Positions 33,855 through 42,003 of a stretch of 64,000 nt of DNA are shown here, piece after piece. The DNA lies in assembly GCA_910588435.1 (NCBI GenBank), contig CAJUPL010000003.1:76265-140264 (forward strand), given 5' to 3'. Both the position numbers and the translations under genes were made by a program. How positions within the stretch are numbered: the first letter of the stretch is position 1; each line of letters begins with the position of its first letter. The notes beneath the pieces were generated by a model. The model did not search any database. It was given only the letters and a program-made list of their open reading frames with translations, and was not told where the DNA came from. The DNA comes from an uncultured Eggerthellaceae bacterium. GTDB lineage: Bacteria; Actinomycetota; Coriobacteriia; Coriobacteriales; Eggerthellaceae.

Positions 33855-36263
33855 ATGAAGGAGTGGAAAGAAGTTCTCGAAGACGGTACCGAGGTTGTGC
33901 GATCAGCTGGTTGGTCTGCACCAGGATGTCATCCTACCGCGTGTGGCGTTCGCTTGTTCGTCAAGGACGGCAAGCTCGTCAAGGTGGAAGGCGATCCGGA
34001 TCACCCCATCACGCAGGGTCGTCTGTGCGTTCGGTGCTTGAGCTTGCCGGAGGCCGTGAATCACCCCGATCGTCTGCTCTATCCCATGAAGCGCAAGAAG
34101 GAGGATCGTGGCAAGGATACGTGGGAGCGCTGTTCGTGGGATGAGGCGTTGGATATCATCAAGGAGAACTACGATAAGGTGGTGGAGGAGTATGGCCTGC
34201 AGGCTACCGTAGCCTTCGAGGGTACGGGTCGCATGGCGTCCATCGAGTCGACGACGGCTGCTTTCAACGTGCTGCTCTCCCCGCATCTCTGCTACGCGTT
34301 CGCTGGGTACTCATGCTATGGGCCGCGCATCGCGATCACCGTGTTCACTGCGGGTGCGGGCATTCCTGAGATGGACTATGCCGGTGGCTTCGCAGACCGC
34401 TACGATGATCCCCGCTTCGAGGTTCCGAAGTACATTGTCATTTGGGGAAAAGAGCCTCTGTCTTCCAATGCAGATGGCATGTTTGGCCACGCGGTGACCG
34501 ACCTCATGCATCGGGGTGCCAAGCTCATTGTCATCGACCCTCGCGTTACTTGGCTTGCTGCTCACTCAGAGTATTTCATTCAGTTGCGACCGGGTACTGA
34601 TACGGCCTTGGCGTTGGGTCTGCTACGCGTCATTATCGATGAGGATCTGTACGATCATGATTTCGTTGAGAACTGGACACTCGGATTCGACGCCCTCAAA
34701 GAGAGGCTCAAGGATTATCCAGTTGAGAAGGTTGCGGAGATCTGCGATGTCGATCCCGAGATCATTCGTGCGACTGCCCGAGCCATGGCTGAACATCCAG
34801 TCTCCTGTACCTGGGGCGTTTCAGTCGACCAGAACAAGAACGGTCTGCAGATGGGTCAGGCTATCCTGACAATCAGTGCTATCACAGGCAATCTTGATGT
34901 ACCTGGTGGTACGGTGTTGGGATCGATGTTGGGCTCCGATGACGGTGAAGGCCGCACGTCCATGAACGAGGACTACCATGCTGGCGAAGACATGCAGGTG
35001 TCTAGCACTTCAGGCTACCAGGGAACGAGCCAGGCTGGCGTGTCGCTCGCTCAGATCAAGGCAGAGACGCCTCCTGAGATTCAGGCAATGAGAATCGGCT
35101 CCAATCTGTACCCGGCCTATGACATGACCATGAACGAGGTGCAGCCTGACTACTTCGTGCAGTGCATCGAGCGCGATGAGCCCTATCCGGTGCGCTTCGC
35201 GTGGATCCAGAGTTCCAACTTCCTATCTCCGACGTGCTCCGCTCAGCCCGATCGCTGGATGAAGGCATTCAAGAAGATGGACTTTACGTTCGCAACGGAC
35301 GTCTTCATGAATCCGACAATCATGGCCTTGGCAGATGTGGTCCTTCCGGTTGCCATGTTCCCCGAAGCTGACGGCGTTGTGATGCCTCAGTACGGCATGA
35401 ACAAGACGTCTGGCTCATGCATCGTCAAAGCCCTTCAAATGGGCGAATGCCGCTCTGACGCAGAGATCAACTACCTTATCGGCAAGAAGCTCAACCCAAC
35501 GGCATGGCCCGATACGTTGGAAGAGTATATGTCCACCTATCTGGACGATCAGGCGACGTTCGCTCATACGGACTTCGAGGGTCTGAAGAAGATGGGTACC
35601 TACCAAGAACCCACGGTGTACAAGAAGTACGAGAAGGGTCTCTTGCGCGCTGATGGTCAACCGGGGTTTAATACGACCTCGGGCAAGTTCGAGATCAAGT
35701 GCTCCATGTATAAATTCTTTGGTGACGATCCGCTGCCTTATTACGAGGAGCCGACCATGAGCCCGGTGTCCACGCCAGAGCTCTTTGAGGAGTACCCGAT
35801 CGTGCTTACGACGGGCGGCCGCAAGTTCACCTCTTTCCATTCAGAGCATCGTCAGATTGAAACGCTTCGCAACATCGACAAATGGCCGCGCCTTGAGATC
35901 AATCCGGAGACGGCGAAGAAGTATGGCGTGGAAGATGGCGCATGGGTGTGGATAGAAAACCCCCATGGCAAGGCGAAACTGATGGCCGAAGTGACCGCAG
36001 GTGTCAAACCGGGCGTCGTGCATGCCACCCACGGTTGGTGGTTCCCCGAGCAGGAGGGAGCTGAGCCCAATTTGTACGGTGTTTGGAAATCGAACATCAA
36101 CACCATGGTCCCGAACCTCGATAACGGCAAGATCGGATTTGGCGCACCTTTCAAGAACGTTCTCTGCAAGGTCTATCCCGCCGTGGATAACATCGAGAGT
36201 CCTGAAGCGCTTGATCCATATTCGAAGCGCCGCGTCGCGCCTGTGAATAAGTCTGAGGAGTAA
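33855..36263 (+). CDS. Molybdopterin oxidoreductase 2 (catechol-dehydroxylase-like)
   Basis: Seen: 802 residues, paralogous to oxidoreductase 1: C25-x4-C30 and C58-x2-C61 (GRLCVRC), YSCYGPRI near 150, LRPGTDTALALGL, and a C-terminal TTGGRKFTSFHSEHRQIETLR. It differs by an inserted Gly/Ser-rich segment at about 360-400 (GSMLGSDDGEGRTSMNEDYHAGE). No Tat signal. Start at MKEWKEV with GGAAGG seven bases upstream; the ATG at 33768 has no ribosome site. Probably acts on a related but different substrate, with its own ferredoxin after it. Confidence 0.82.
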   Translation: MKEWKEVLEDGTEVVRSAGWSAPGCHPTACGVRLFVKDGKLVKVEGDPDHPITQGRLCVRCLSLPEAVNHPDRLLYPMKRKKEDRGKDTWERCSWDEALDIIKENYDKVVEEYGLQATVAFEGTGRMASIESTTAAFNVLLSPHLCYAFAGYSCYGPRIAITVFTAGAGIPEMDYAGGFADRYDDPRFEVPKYIVIWGKEPLSSNADGMFGHAVTDLMHRGAKLIVIDPRVTWLAAHSEYFIQLRPGTDTALALGLLRVIIDEDLYDHDFVENWTLGFDALKERLKDYPVEKVAEICDVDPEIIRATARAMAEHPVSCTWGVSVDQNKNGLQMGQAILTISAITGNLDVPGGTVLGSMLGSDDGEGRTSMNEDYHAGEDMQVSSTSGYQGTSQAGVSLAQIKAETPPEIQAMRIGSNLYPAYDMTMNEVQPDYFVQCIERDEPYPVRFAWIQSSNFLSPTCSAQPDRWMKAFKKMDFTFATDVFMNPTIMALADVVLPVAMFPEADGVVMPQYGMNKTSGSCIVKALQMGECRSDAEINYLIGKKLNPTAWPDTLEEYMSTYLDDQATFAHTDFEGLKKMGTYQEPTVYKKYEKGLLRADGQPGFNTTSGKFEIKCSMYKFFGDDPLPYYEEPTMSPVSTPELFEEYPIVLTTGGRKFTSFHSEHRQIETLRNIDKWPRLEINPETAKKYGVEDGAWVWIENPHGKAKLMAEVTAGVKPGVVHATHGWWFPEQEGAEPNLYGVWKSNINTMVPNLDNGKIGFGAPFKNVLCKVYPAVDNIESPEALDPYSKRRVAPVNKSEE

Positions 36264-36292
36264 TCAGCATACTGCCGAATAAAGGAGGAACA

Positions 36293-36622
36293 ATGAACGG
36301 ACTTCTTGTTGATATTAATTTTTGCACTGGCTGCCATTCATGCGAAGTTGCGTGTAAGAATGAGCACGACCTTCCGCTTGATAATTATGGTATCAAGATC
36401 TCGAAAGTCGGACCTTTCAAGATCGAGCAGCAGGATTGGGTATTCAATTACGTTCCCAGTCTTACGAAAGAGTGCGATCTGTGCCACGAGCGCGTGGAGC
36501 GAGGTGAAAAGCCATCATGCGTGCTCCACTGTTTAGGCCAAGCCCTTGAATATGGGCCAGTGGAGGATTTGGTTAAGAGAATGGAAGAGATCGGCTCATC
36601 CGCACAGATCATGATTCCGTAA
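36293..36622 (+). CDS. Two-cluster ferredoxin subunit for oxidoreductase 2
   Basis: Seen: 109 residues with CTGCHSCEVACKNEHD and CDLCHERVERGEKPSCVLHC: two [4Fe-4S] motifs, same layout as ferredoxin 1 but diverged. AAAGGAGGAAC precedes the ATG. It follows oxidoreductase 2 by 29 bp. The pairing of each catalytic gene with its own small ferredoxin argues for two separate soluble enzymes. Confidence 0.88.
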   Translation: MNGLLVDINFCTGCHSCEVACKNEHDLPLDNYGIKISKVGPFKIEQQDWVFNYVPSLTKECDLCHERVERGEKPSCVLHCLGQALEYGPVEDLVKRMEEIGSSAQIMIP

Positions 36623-36630
36623 TCTGGCCA

Positions 36631-36665
36631 GGAGCCGGAACTGTTGGTATTTTGCAGTTTCGGCT
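36631..36665 (+). other. Hairpin between ferredoxin 2 and the zinc-ribbon gene
   Basis: GAGCCGGAACT and AGTTTCGGCTC form an 11-bp stem with one G-T pair. There is no T tract, so it may be a processing or stability element rather than a terminator. Confidence 0.45.
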
Positions 36666-36696
36666 CTACCCCCATCTCTTAGGGAAAGGAACCGTT

Positions 36697-36930
36697 ATGT
36701 GTTTTAGACCAGCTAGTGCTGCATCATCGATTAAATGTCCAAAGTGCGGTTTTGACAATCCTTCTGTCACAGACACATGCCTTGAGTGTGATGCCGATCT
36801 GACAGAAGTTAAAAAGGCCTTTGGAGATGCAGCAGCTTCCGCAGGCGATGTTGCTCCCAGCGCACCGGGAGCATCGCCCACGCCGCCAGTGCCGGGGGCA
36901 CCTAAACCTCCAGCACCACCGGTCGCTTGA
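36697..36930 (+). CDS. Small zinc-ribbon protein with Ala/Pro tail
   Basis: Seen: 77 residues: MCFRPASAASS, a zinc ribbon CPKC-x13-CLEC, then an Ala/Pro/Gly-rich tail. Start chosen at MCFRPA with AAAGGA upstream. Function not established; last gene of the Mo operon, directly before its terminator, so possibly an assembly or interaction factor (inference). Confidence 0.65.
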   Translation: MCFRPASAASSIKCPKCGFDNPSVTDTCLECDADLTEVKKAFGDAAASAGDVAPSAPGASPTPPVPGAPKPPAPPVA

Positions 36931-36959
36931 TTAACTGATTCACTTTCTTGATTCGTTTG

Positions 36960-37001
36960 CGCTTGCCAAGTGCTCTCGCTATTTGGCAAGCGTTTTCTTT
37001 T
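36960..37001 (+). terminator. Terminator of the Mo oxidoreductase operon
   Basis: CGCTTGCCAA (36960-36969) pairs with TTGGCAAGCG (36983-36992), followed by TTTTCTTTTC. A clean rho-independent terminator 30 bp after the zinc-ribbon stop. Confidence 0.85.
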
Positions 37002-37583
37002 CTGGCCAAAAACGCAATTCGCTCTAATTTGTAAGTGGACGTGAGAAGATCATGGATATTCAAAAATGCTACAAAACACATAAGTACAGAACGTGTCCAT
37101 GTCTTAGGATGTGTCCGCAAAAGCGCAAAGAAATATCAATGGGAGTGATAAGAGATACTGTAAAACTCGAAGACTTGGGTTCAAAGAACGCTAGATGCAC
37201 AACCAAACCAAGCGTTACAGACGAGTTACGAAGCGACTCCGATATAAACGAGAGTACCTCTTCGCATGAAAAGGATGGCGCATAAAGCTCACACTTTGCA
37301 AAGTGGTGAGGCATTACGTGGTATTCCTTCAATACTAATGATGCATTTGGTGTCTATGTCGATTGCTTAATCAAGCGTAGGGTTTAAATCGGAAGCTGTG
37401 AGCGCAATGCTGTAAGCCATAGCTATTTTGGGAAGTAAGTGGATTGTTCGCATGATTAATCCCCCTAGACGTCGATGACGATATTGCAATGACCCTCTTA
37501 CTTCTCAAAAAAGAGCTTAGTTAGCCACCATCCAGTTTTGAATTCTGGGCCTTCAGAGCAAGATATGAGAAAACGGGGTTGAT
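37002..37583. other. AT-rich gap in the cargo
   Basis: No convincing gene. An open frame at 37052-37285 has no ribosome site and no recognisable domain. A short stretch near 37468-37525 could be a protein remnant (LDVDDDIAMTLLLLKKELS then stop). The region may mark an old junction inside the cargo. Confidence 0.35.
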
Positions 37584-38042
37584 ATGAACGTCGAATTTGT
37601 AAGAATGCCCAGTAGGGTTATAGCTGGAAGAATGGTTCGCACTGATGTTGGATCGATCGGAATTACCGATTCTGTCGGTTCCCTTTGGAGCGATTTCTAT
37701 CAGGCAGGAAAAAGTTCTTCAATTCCAGATGCTGATATTACTGAATATGAATCCGTTACTGCAAATTATTCCTACGATAAAGGCACTAGTTCATTCAATG
37801 TAATTGTTGGTTGCCTGGTGAACTCCAAGTGCGCTTTGCATGACGAACTGGACACCTTTACTCTTCCGGAAGGGATTTATGCAAAAGTATCGTTGAACGA
37901 TACGGATCCCGACACGGTAAGTCGCGCATGGAGCGACATTTACAACCACTCAGGTATCTTGAATAAGTGCGATTTCGAGGTTGAGCTTAAAGCATACAAG
38001 ACCGATAAATCCGGCATAGATATCTTTATTTCTACTACGTAG
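37584..38042 (+). CDS. GyrI-like / effector-binding domain protein
   Basis: Seen: 152 residues. Pattern MNVEFVRMPSRVIAGRMVRTD, LWSDFYQAG, and DFEVELKAYKTDKSGIDIFI fits the GyrI-like small-molecule-binding fold (AraC/BmrR effector domain). Known: stand-alone GyrI-like proteins bind hydrophobic or cationic compounds. Located beside a MerR regulator and a paired SMR pump, consistent with a drug-response group. Confidence 0.65.
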   Translation: MNVEFVRMPSRVIAGRMVRTDVGSIGITDSVGSLWSDFYQAGKSSSIPDADITEYESVTANYSYDKGTSSFNVIVGCLVNSKCALHDELDTFTLPEGIYAKVSLNDTDPDTVSRAWSDIYNHSGILNKCDFEVELKAYKTDKSGIDIFISTT

Positions 38043-38146
38043 AGCCATAGAGGGTGGATGTGAGTCAGTTCCATTCATTGAGTTGCGTAGACCACAAAGT
38101 GAGATGAACGGGAACTGACTCTGCTTTTTGAAATGCAATAGCTCGA

Positions 38147-38515
38147 TTACAAGTTTTCAGATGCTTTATCGTTTGATGATACGCTCCCCTTCTTTCCCTG
38201 AGAGGTTTCAAGTAAGACGACCCCCACTACAATAAGAATGACTCCAACAACGATTGCAGCGTTCATAGGATCTCCCCATACAAGTACACCAATCACAGCC
38301 GTTGCCGCCACACCGACGCCGGCCCAGATTCCATAGGCAATGCCTAGCTGTAATCCTTTCAATGAAAGAGTAAGGAGTATGAAGCATGCGATATAGCCCA
38401 CTACAAATAACGCTGTATCGAGAGGTTGCGTGAAGCCGTTCGAAGCTTTCATCATATTGGTTCCAAAAACTTCGCATGCTATAGCAGCAAAGAGAAAACA
38501 ATAGTATTTATTCAT
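38147..38515 (-). CDS. SMR-family efflux subunit B
   Basis: Seen: 122 residues, four membrane helices, with the SMR signature CEVFGTNMMKASNGF (conserved Glu in helix 1) and LGIAYGIWAGVGVAATAVIGVLVWG. Known: small multidrug resistance proteins are proton antiporters working as dimers, often encoded as unequal pairs. The ATG overlaps the stop of the upstream SMR gene (TAATG), so the two are translationally coupled. The frame extends upstream but the ATG at 38515 gives the standard N-terminus. Confidence 0.88.
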   Translation of the reverse strand: MNKYYCFLFAAIACEVFGTNMMKASNGFTQPLDTALFVVGYIACFILLTLSLKGLQLGIAYGIWAGVGVAATAVIGVLVWGDPMNAAIVVGVILIVVGVVLLETSQGKKGSVSSNDKASENL

Positions 38516-38832
38516 TAGTGAATCCCCATTTCCAATACCACTACACCCACGATAATTAAAATAATGCCCGCAATTTTTTTCGACGAGAATCCTTCTTTCC
38601 AAATAATTGCACCCACTATCGCGGTCAAGGCTGTTCCGGCTCCTGCCCACAGACCATAAACCACGCCTAGCGGGATATCGAGCATGGCAATGCCCAGTGC
38701 CCCAAACGCAATTATGTAGGCAACGGCAAGACCGATGGTGGGAAGTAGTTTTTTGAAGCCGTTTGAAAGCTTCATGCATGTGGTGCCACAGACTTCTCCG
38801 ATGATTGCAACACCAAGTAATAGATATGGCAT
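38515..38832 (-). CDS. SMR-family efflux subunit A
   Basis: Seen: 105 residues, four membrane helices, GEVCGTTCMKLSNGF with the catalytic Glu, LGVVYGLWAGAGTALTAIVGAIIW. Partner of the SMR gene it overlaps by one base; opposite-topology heterodimers of the EbrAB type are the likely form. AGGAGG lies just upstream on the minus strand. Divergent from the MerR gene. Confidence 0.9.
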   Translation of the reverse strand: MPYLLLGVAIIGEVCGTTCMKLSNGFKKLLPTIGLAVAYIIAFGALGIAMLDIPLGVVYGLWAGAGTALTAIVGAIIWKEGFSSKKIAGIILIIVGVVVLEMGIH

Positions 38833-38869
38833 ACTATCCTCCTAATAGTCATGATTCATCTAATTATAA

Positions 38870-38888
38870 ACTATCGTGCTACCATAGA
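38870..38888. promoter_or_regulatory. MerR-type operator candidate
   Basis: CTAT-N9-ATAG dyad in the 96-bp gap between the SMR pair and the divergent MerR gene, set in an AT-rich context. MerR proteins usually bind dyads inside a long promoter spacer. Confidence 0.4.
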
Positions 38889-38928
38889 GTCAAGTACTTT
38901 TAGCAAGCTTCAAAGGTAGGTCTTGTAC

Positions 38929-39771
38929 ATGGACTTAATGAAAAGTGGAAAGTTTGCTCAACTATGCCATACAACCAAGAATACTCTCATCCATTATGAC
39001 CAGATTGGTCTTTTGCATCCCTCTGTAAAAGGAGAAAATGGGTATCGGTATTACACTCTTCGCGATTTTTGGCGTTTTCAAGCAATAAGCGTTTTCATTC
39101 AAGCTGGATTCCGTCTCTCAGAAATCCAAGAACTGCTTGCAAATCGCAATGAACAAAAGTTACTAAAAGAAATCTCATGCACGCGCGCTTCCCTCGAAGA
39201 GCGAAAAAAGCAAATCGAACATTCTCTAGACGAGCTCGCTGGAATGGACTATATGATTCGAGAAGCACAAGATCTGAAGTATGGCAAACCGATTGTTAGG
39301 CAAGAGCCTCGACGTATGCTGTATTTCTGCGGTAATGCAGAGAGCTTAAAACCTTCTGCGTCTTTTGACTACGGCTTAGTCACTAAGGATTCCACTGAAA
39401 CCATTAGTATATTGCGAGATATTGAGCCGCGAGCAAGTGTGGTTCCTTATGGTCTGACGGCTTCCTATCAAAATGGCGAGGTTAAATACAACGATATGTT
39501 CTTCCTGTTGCCGTATAAAGCCAGGATTGTACAAAAAGGACGCGGCCACTTAGTTGCTTTAGAAAAGGGCGATTTCGCGTCTTTAGGTTTTAAAGGGTGC
39601 TGGAAAAACGTAAGCGTTGCTTATAGAAAACTATTAGCTTTTGCACATGACAATAAACTGACGCTCAAAATGCCTTTCTACGAAATTTCACAATTCTGGC
39701 CGTTTGATGATGAGGACAACGAATATCGCTGTACGGTGACTGCCGCAGTACAAAGGCCTACGCTTTTATAG
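38929..39771 (+). CDS. MerR-family regulator with effector-binding domain
   Basis: Seen: 280 residues. N-terminal MerR winged helix (GKFAQLCHTTKNTLIHYDQIGLLHPSVKGENGYRYY), a coiled coil (about 85-110) and a C-terminal GyrI-like domain. Known: BmrR-like activators respond to cationic drugs and switch on efflux genes. It diverges from the SMR pair, the probable target. Start chosen at the ATG at 38929 with AGGTAGG upstream; ATG 38938 is possible. Last gene of the cargo before phage genes resume. Confidence 0.85.
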   Translation: MDLMKSGKFAQLCHTTKNTLIHYDQIGLLHPSVKGENGYRYYTLRDFWRFQAISVFIQAGFRLSEIQELLANRNEQKLLKEISCTRASLEERKKQIEHSLDELAGMDYMIREAQDLKYGKPIVRQEPRRMLYFCGNAESLKPSASFDYGLVTKDSTETISILRDIEPRASVVPYGLTASYQNGEVKYNDMFFLLPYKARIVQKGRGHLVALEKGDFASLGFKGCWKNVSVAYRKLLAFAHDNKLTLKMPFYEISQFWPFDDEDNEYRCTVTAAVQRPTLL

Positions 39772-39992
39772 CAGCGTTTCGAGAGTTCCCTTTTTAATAA
39801 ACAGTTGTGCAATCTACCGTATCATTTCTGATGTCATTCCTCTCATCTCACGAGAGGGCTGCATATTTGCAAACTAACGGTTTTTTGACCAACAGAAGCT
39901 TTTTCTTGAACTGTGCGTGCCTTGCAAACACAAGCACGTCGAGCGGATGATCCGAATATCACAAACCTCTTCACTTTGTGACACTCCCCGAA

Positions 39993-40083
39993 ACTCCTAA
40001 CTGACGCAAGCAACGTGCTTGCGTAAACGGCCAGTGCTGCCCTTTGCGGCGGCGGGTGGGATGGTGGCGTGATAGTTAGGAGT
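39993..40083 (+). promoter_or_regulatory. Structured leader sequestering the scaffold-gene ribosome site (region C)
   Basis: ACTCCTAACT (39993-40002) pairs with AGTTAGGAGT (40074-40083), whose TAGGAG is the ribosome site of the scaffold gene six bases downstream. Inside are a 9-bp hairpin with triloop (40004-40024) and GCTGCC/GGCGGC (40036-40053). Looks like translational control, or the third structured region of the phage head module. The rest of 39772-40088 holds no gene. Confidence 0.6.
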
Positions 40084-40088
40084 GATGC

Positions 40089-40610
40089 ATGGACGGAGAG
40101 AATGATGCCGCGCAGGGCGGGACAGCTGCGGAGGTTGAACCGACCGCAGCGGCACAAGCGGACGGGAACCCGCAGGACACAGGCGGCGGCACGCTGCAAG
40201 CGCAGGAAGTGACCGGTGACGAGGAAGCCGGCGGCGCTGACGGCGCGCAAGCGGCAACGGATGCGCAAGTCGACTACGAAGCGCAGATCGCCGAACGCGA
40301 CGCACGTATCACAGAGCTGGAGGCGCAACTTGCCACCCAGGAGATCGACCACGAGCTGACGCTTGCCGGGTGTCATTCGACCCGCGCGGCGCGTGCGCTT
40401 TTGGACGACTACGACGGCGATGTTTCCGCACTGAAGGCGGCGCAACCCTGGCTGTTCGCGGGCGGAGATGCGGCTGCCGATGGCGAGGGTAACGGTGAGC
40501 AGCAGAGCGGTACCACCGGCCTGAAGCCCACTGGGGCCGATGCCTCTAAAGCCACGGTAGCCCGTTGGGAGCGCTTGGCCGGACTTTCCGATGACGAGGA
40601 TAAGGAGTAA
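40089..40610 (+). CDS. Phage scaffolding protein (GP20-like)
   Basis: Seen: 173 residues, acidic, Ala/Gly/Gln-rich N-terminus, then a coiled coil (YEAQIAERDARITELEAQLATQEIDHELTLAGCHSTRAARALL) typical of phage minor structural GP20/scaffold proteins. Known: guides capsid assembly and is removed later. Directly precedes the capsid gene. In related phages it follows the portal or MuF gene closely; here 14.3 kb of other DNA intervenes. Confidence 0.75.
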   Translation: MDGENDAAQGGTAAEVEPTAAAQADGNPQDTGGGTLQAQEVTGDEEAGGADGAQAATDAQVDYEAQIAERDARITELEAQLATQEIDHELTLAGCHSTRAARALLDDYDGDVSALKAAQPWLFAGGDAAADGEGNGEQQSGTTGLKPTGADASKATVARWERLAGLSDDEDKE

Positions 40611-40615
40611 TTGCA

Positions 40616-41656
40616 ATGGCTAACTCGATTGCATTCAAGAAGAATTATGCCGGCATCTTGGACAAGGTGTATCAGCGGGAATCGACGTCGGCGTGTCTCA
40701 ATTCCGACAAGACGATGGTACGCGCCGGTCGCGGGGCACGGGAGATCATGGTGCCGCGTATCAGCGTGACAGGCTTGGGCAACTATGAGCGCAACGTGGG
40801 CTACAAGACCGGAGCCATCAACTACGAGTGGGAAACCAAGACGTTCAACTACGACCGCGGCATCCGCTTGTTCGCTGATGCGATGGACATCGAGGAGACA
40901 GGCATCGAGGATGCGTTCGTTCAGGCGGGGGGCGAGCTACAGCGCGTGCAGGTGGCACCCGAGGCCGACGCCTTCACATTTGCTCAGATCGCCGGACACA
41001 AGGATGTGGCAAGCACCACGACCGACTTCAGCGAAGCCGAGGCGGGCGACGTGCTTGCGGTCCTGCGCAGCGTGACCAACGAGATGGACGAGCTGCAGGT
41101 TTCCACCGGAAGCCGCTTCCTGTTCATCACGCCGACACTGAAGGGCATCCTGGACGACTTCAGCTTGGCGAACCCGGCGCGGTCGAACAAGGTGCTGACG
41201 CGCTTCAGCCGCATCGTGGAGGTTCCGCAGGTGCGCTTCTATACGAAGATCGACCTGTTGAACGGAGACGATGACAAGTTCGGCTATACCAAGGCAGCCG
41301 ATGGCGCGGATCTGAACTTCCTTGTGGTAGAGAAGAGCGCGGTGGTGAAGTTCGACAAGCATGTGCCGAGCCGCATCTTCAGCCCCGACGAGCTGGAGAG
41401 TCTGGACAGCTACATGCTGAAGTACCGCAAGTACGGCATCGTGGAGCTGATGGATGCGAAGCTGGACGGCATCCACGCGAGCATCGCGGGCACGACTGCT
41501 GCGACGCCGACGACGCAGAGCGCACCTGCGAACGATCCCGTACAGACACAAGCTGCAGCACAGCAGACAGCAGACGCGAGCACTGCGAAGACTGATGCGG
41601 CCAAGGCTGAGGCGTCCAAGGCGACCGCTGCCAAGACCAACGAGACATCCAAATAG
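40616..41656 (+). CDS. Major capsid protein
   Basis: Seen: 346 residues. HK97-like features: IAFKKNYAGILDKVYQRES at the N-terminus, TGAINYEWETKTFNYDRGIRLF, GSRFLFITPTLKGILDDF, and an axial-domain-like RIFSPDELESLDSYMLKYRKYGIVELMD. The last 60 residues are Ala/Thr/Lys-rich low complexity and look like a disordered, possibly surface-exposed tail. Five bp after the scaffold gene. Confidence 0.85.
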   Translation: MANSIAFKKNYAGILDKVYQRESTSACLNSDKTMVRAGRGAREIMVPRISVTGLGNYERNVGYKTGAINYEWETKTFNYDRGIRLFADAMDIEETGIEDAFVQAGGELQRVQVAPEADAFTFAQIAGHKDVASTTTDFSEAEAGDVLAVLRSVTNEMDELQVSTGSRFLFITPTLKGILDDFSLANPARSNKVLTRFSRIVEVPQVRFYTKIDLLNGDDDKFGYTKAADGADLNFLVVEKSAVVKFDKHVPSRIFSPDELESLDSYMLKYRKYGIVELMDAKLDGIHASIAGTTAATPTTQSAPANDPVQTQAAAQQTADASTAKTDAAKAEASKATAAKTNETSK

Positions 41657-41658
41657 TC

Positions 41659-42003
41659 ATGCGGCCTGATGTCACATACGAGTTCTATGCGGAGAAGTTC
41701 GGCGGCGATCTTTCGGAAGAGGCCTTCGCCGCCAACCTCCCCTTGGCCGAGGCGCACACCGTGTGGGCGTGCTGGCCGCACGAGCCGCGCACCTGCGACG
41801 AGCGCCGCGCATGGATGCGCGCGGTGTGCCGCTGCGTGGACGTGTTCGCCGAGTACGGGACCGGTAGCGTGGGCGGCTTTTCCATCGGCGAGTACAAGGT
41901 GACGAGCTACGAGAACAAGGGCACGACCGGAACCGAGCTGGCGACCGAAGCGGTGACGCGGGAGCTGGCTGGTACGAGGCTGCTGTTCAACGGGGTGTGC
42001 TGA
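41659..42003 (+). CDS. Head-tail connector protein 1
   Basis: Seen: 114 residues, compact, Cys-containing, starting MRPDVTYEFYAEKFGGDLSEE. Position directly after the capsid gene and size match gp6/gp15-type adaptor proteins. Assignment is mainly by position. Stop overlaps the next start (TGATG). Confidence 0.55.
   Translation: MRPDVTYEFYAEKFGGDLSEEAFAANLPLAEAHTVWACWPHEPRTCDERRAWMRAVCRCVDVFAEYGTGSVGGFSIGEYKVTSYENKGTTGTELATEAVTRELAGTRLLFNGVC

Noticed and set aside
37052..37285. 77-codon frame in the cargo gap
   Set aside because: No ribosome site and no domain; kept only as part of the described gap.
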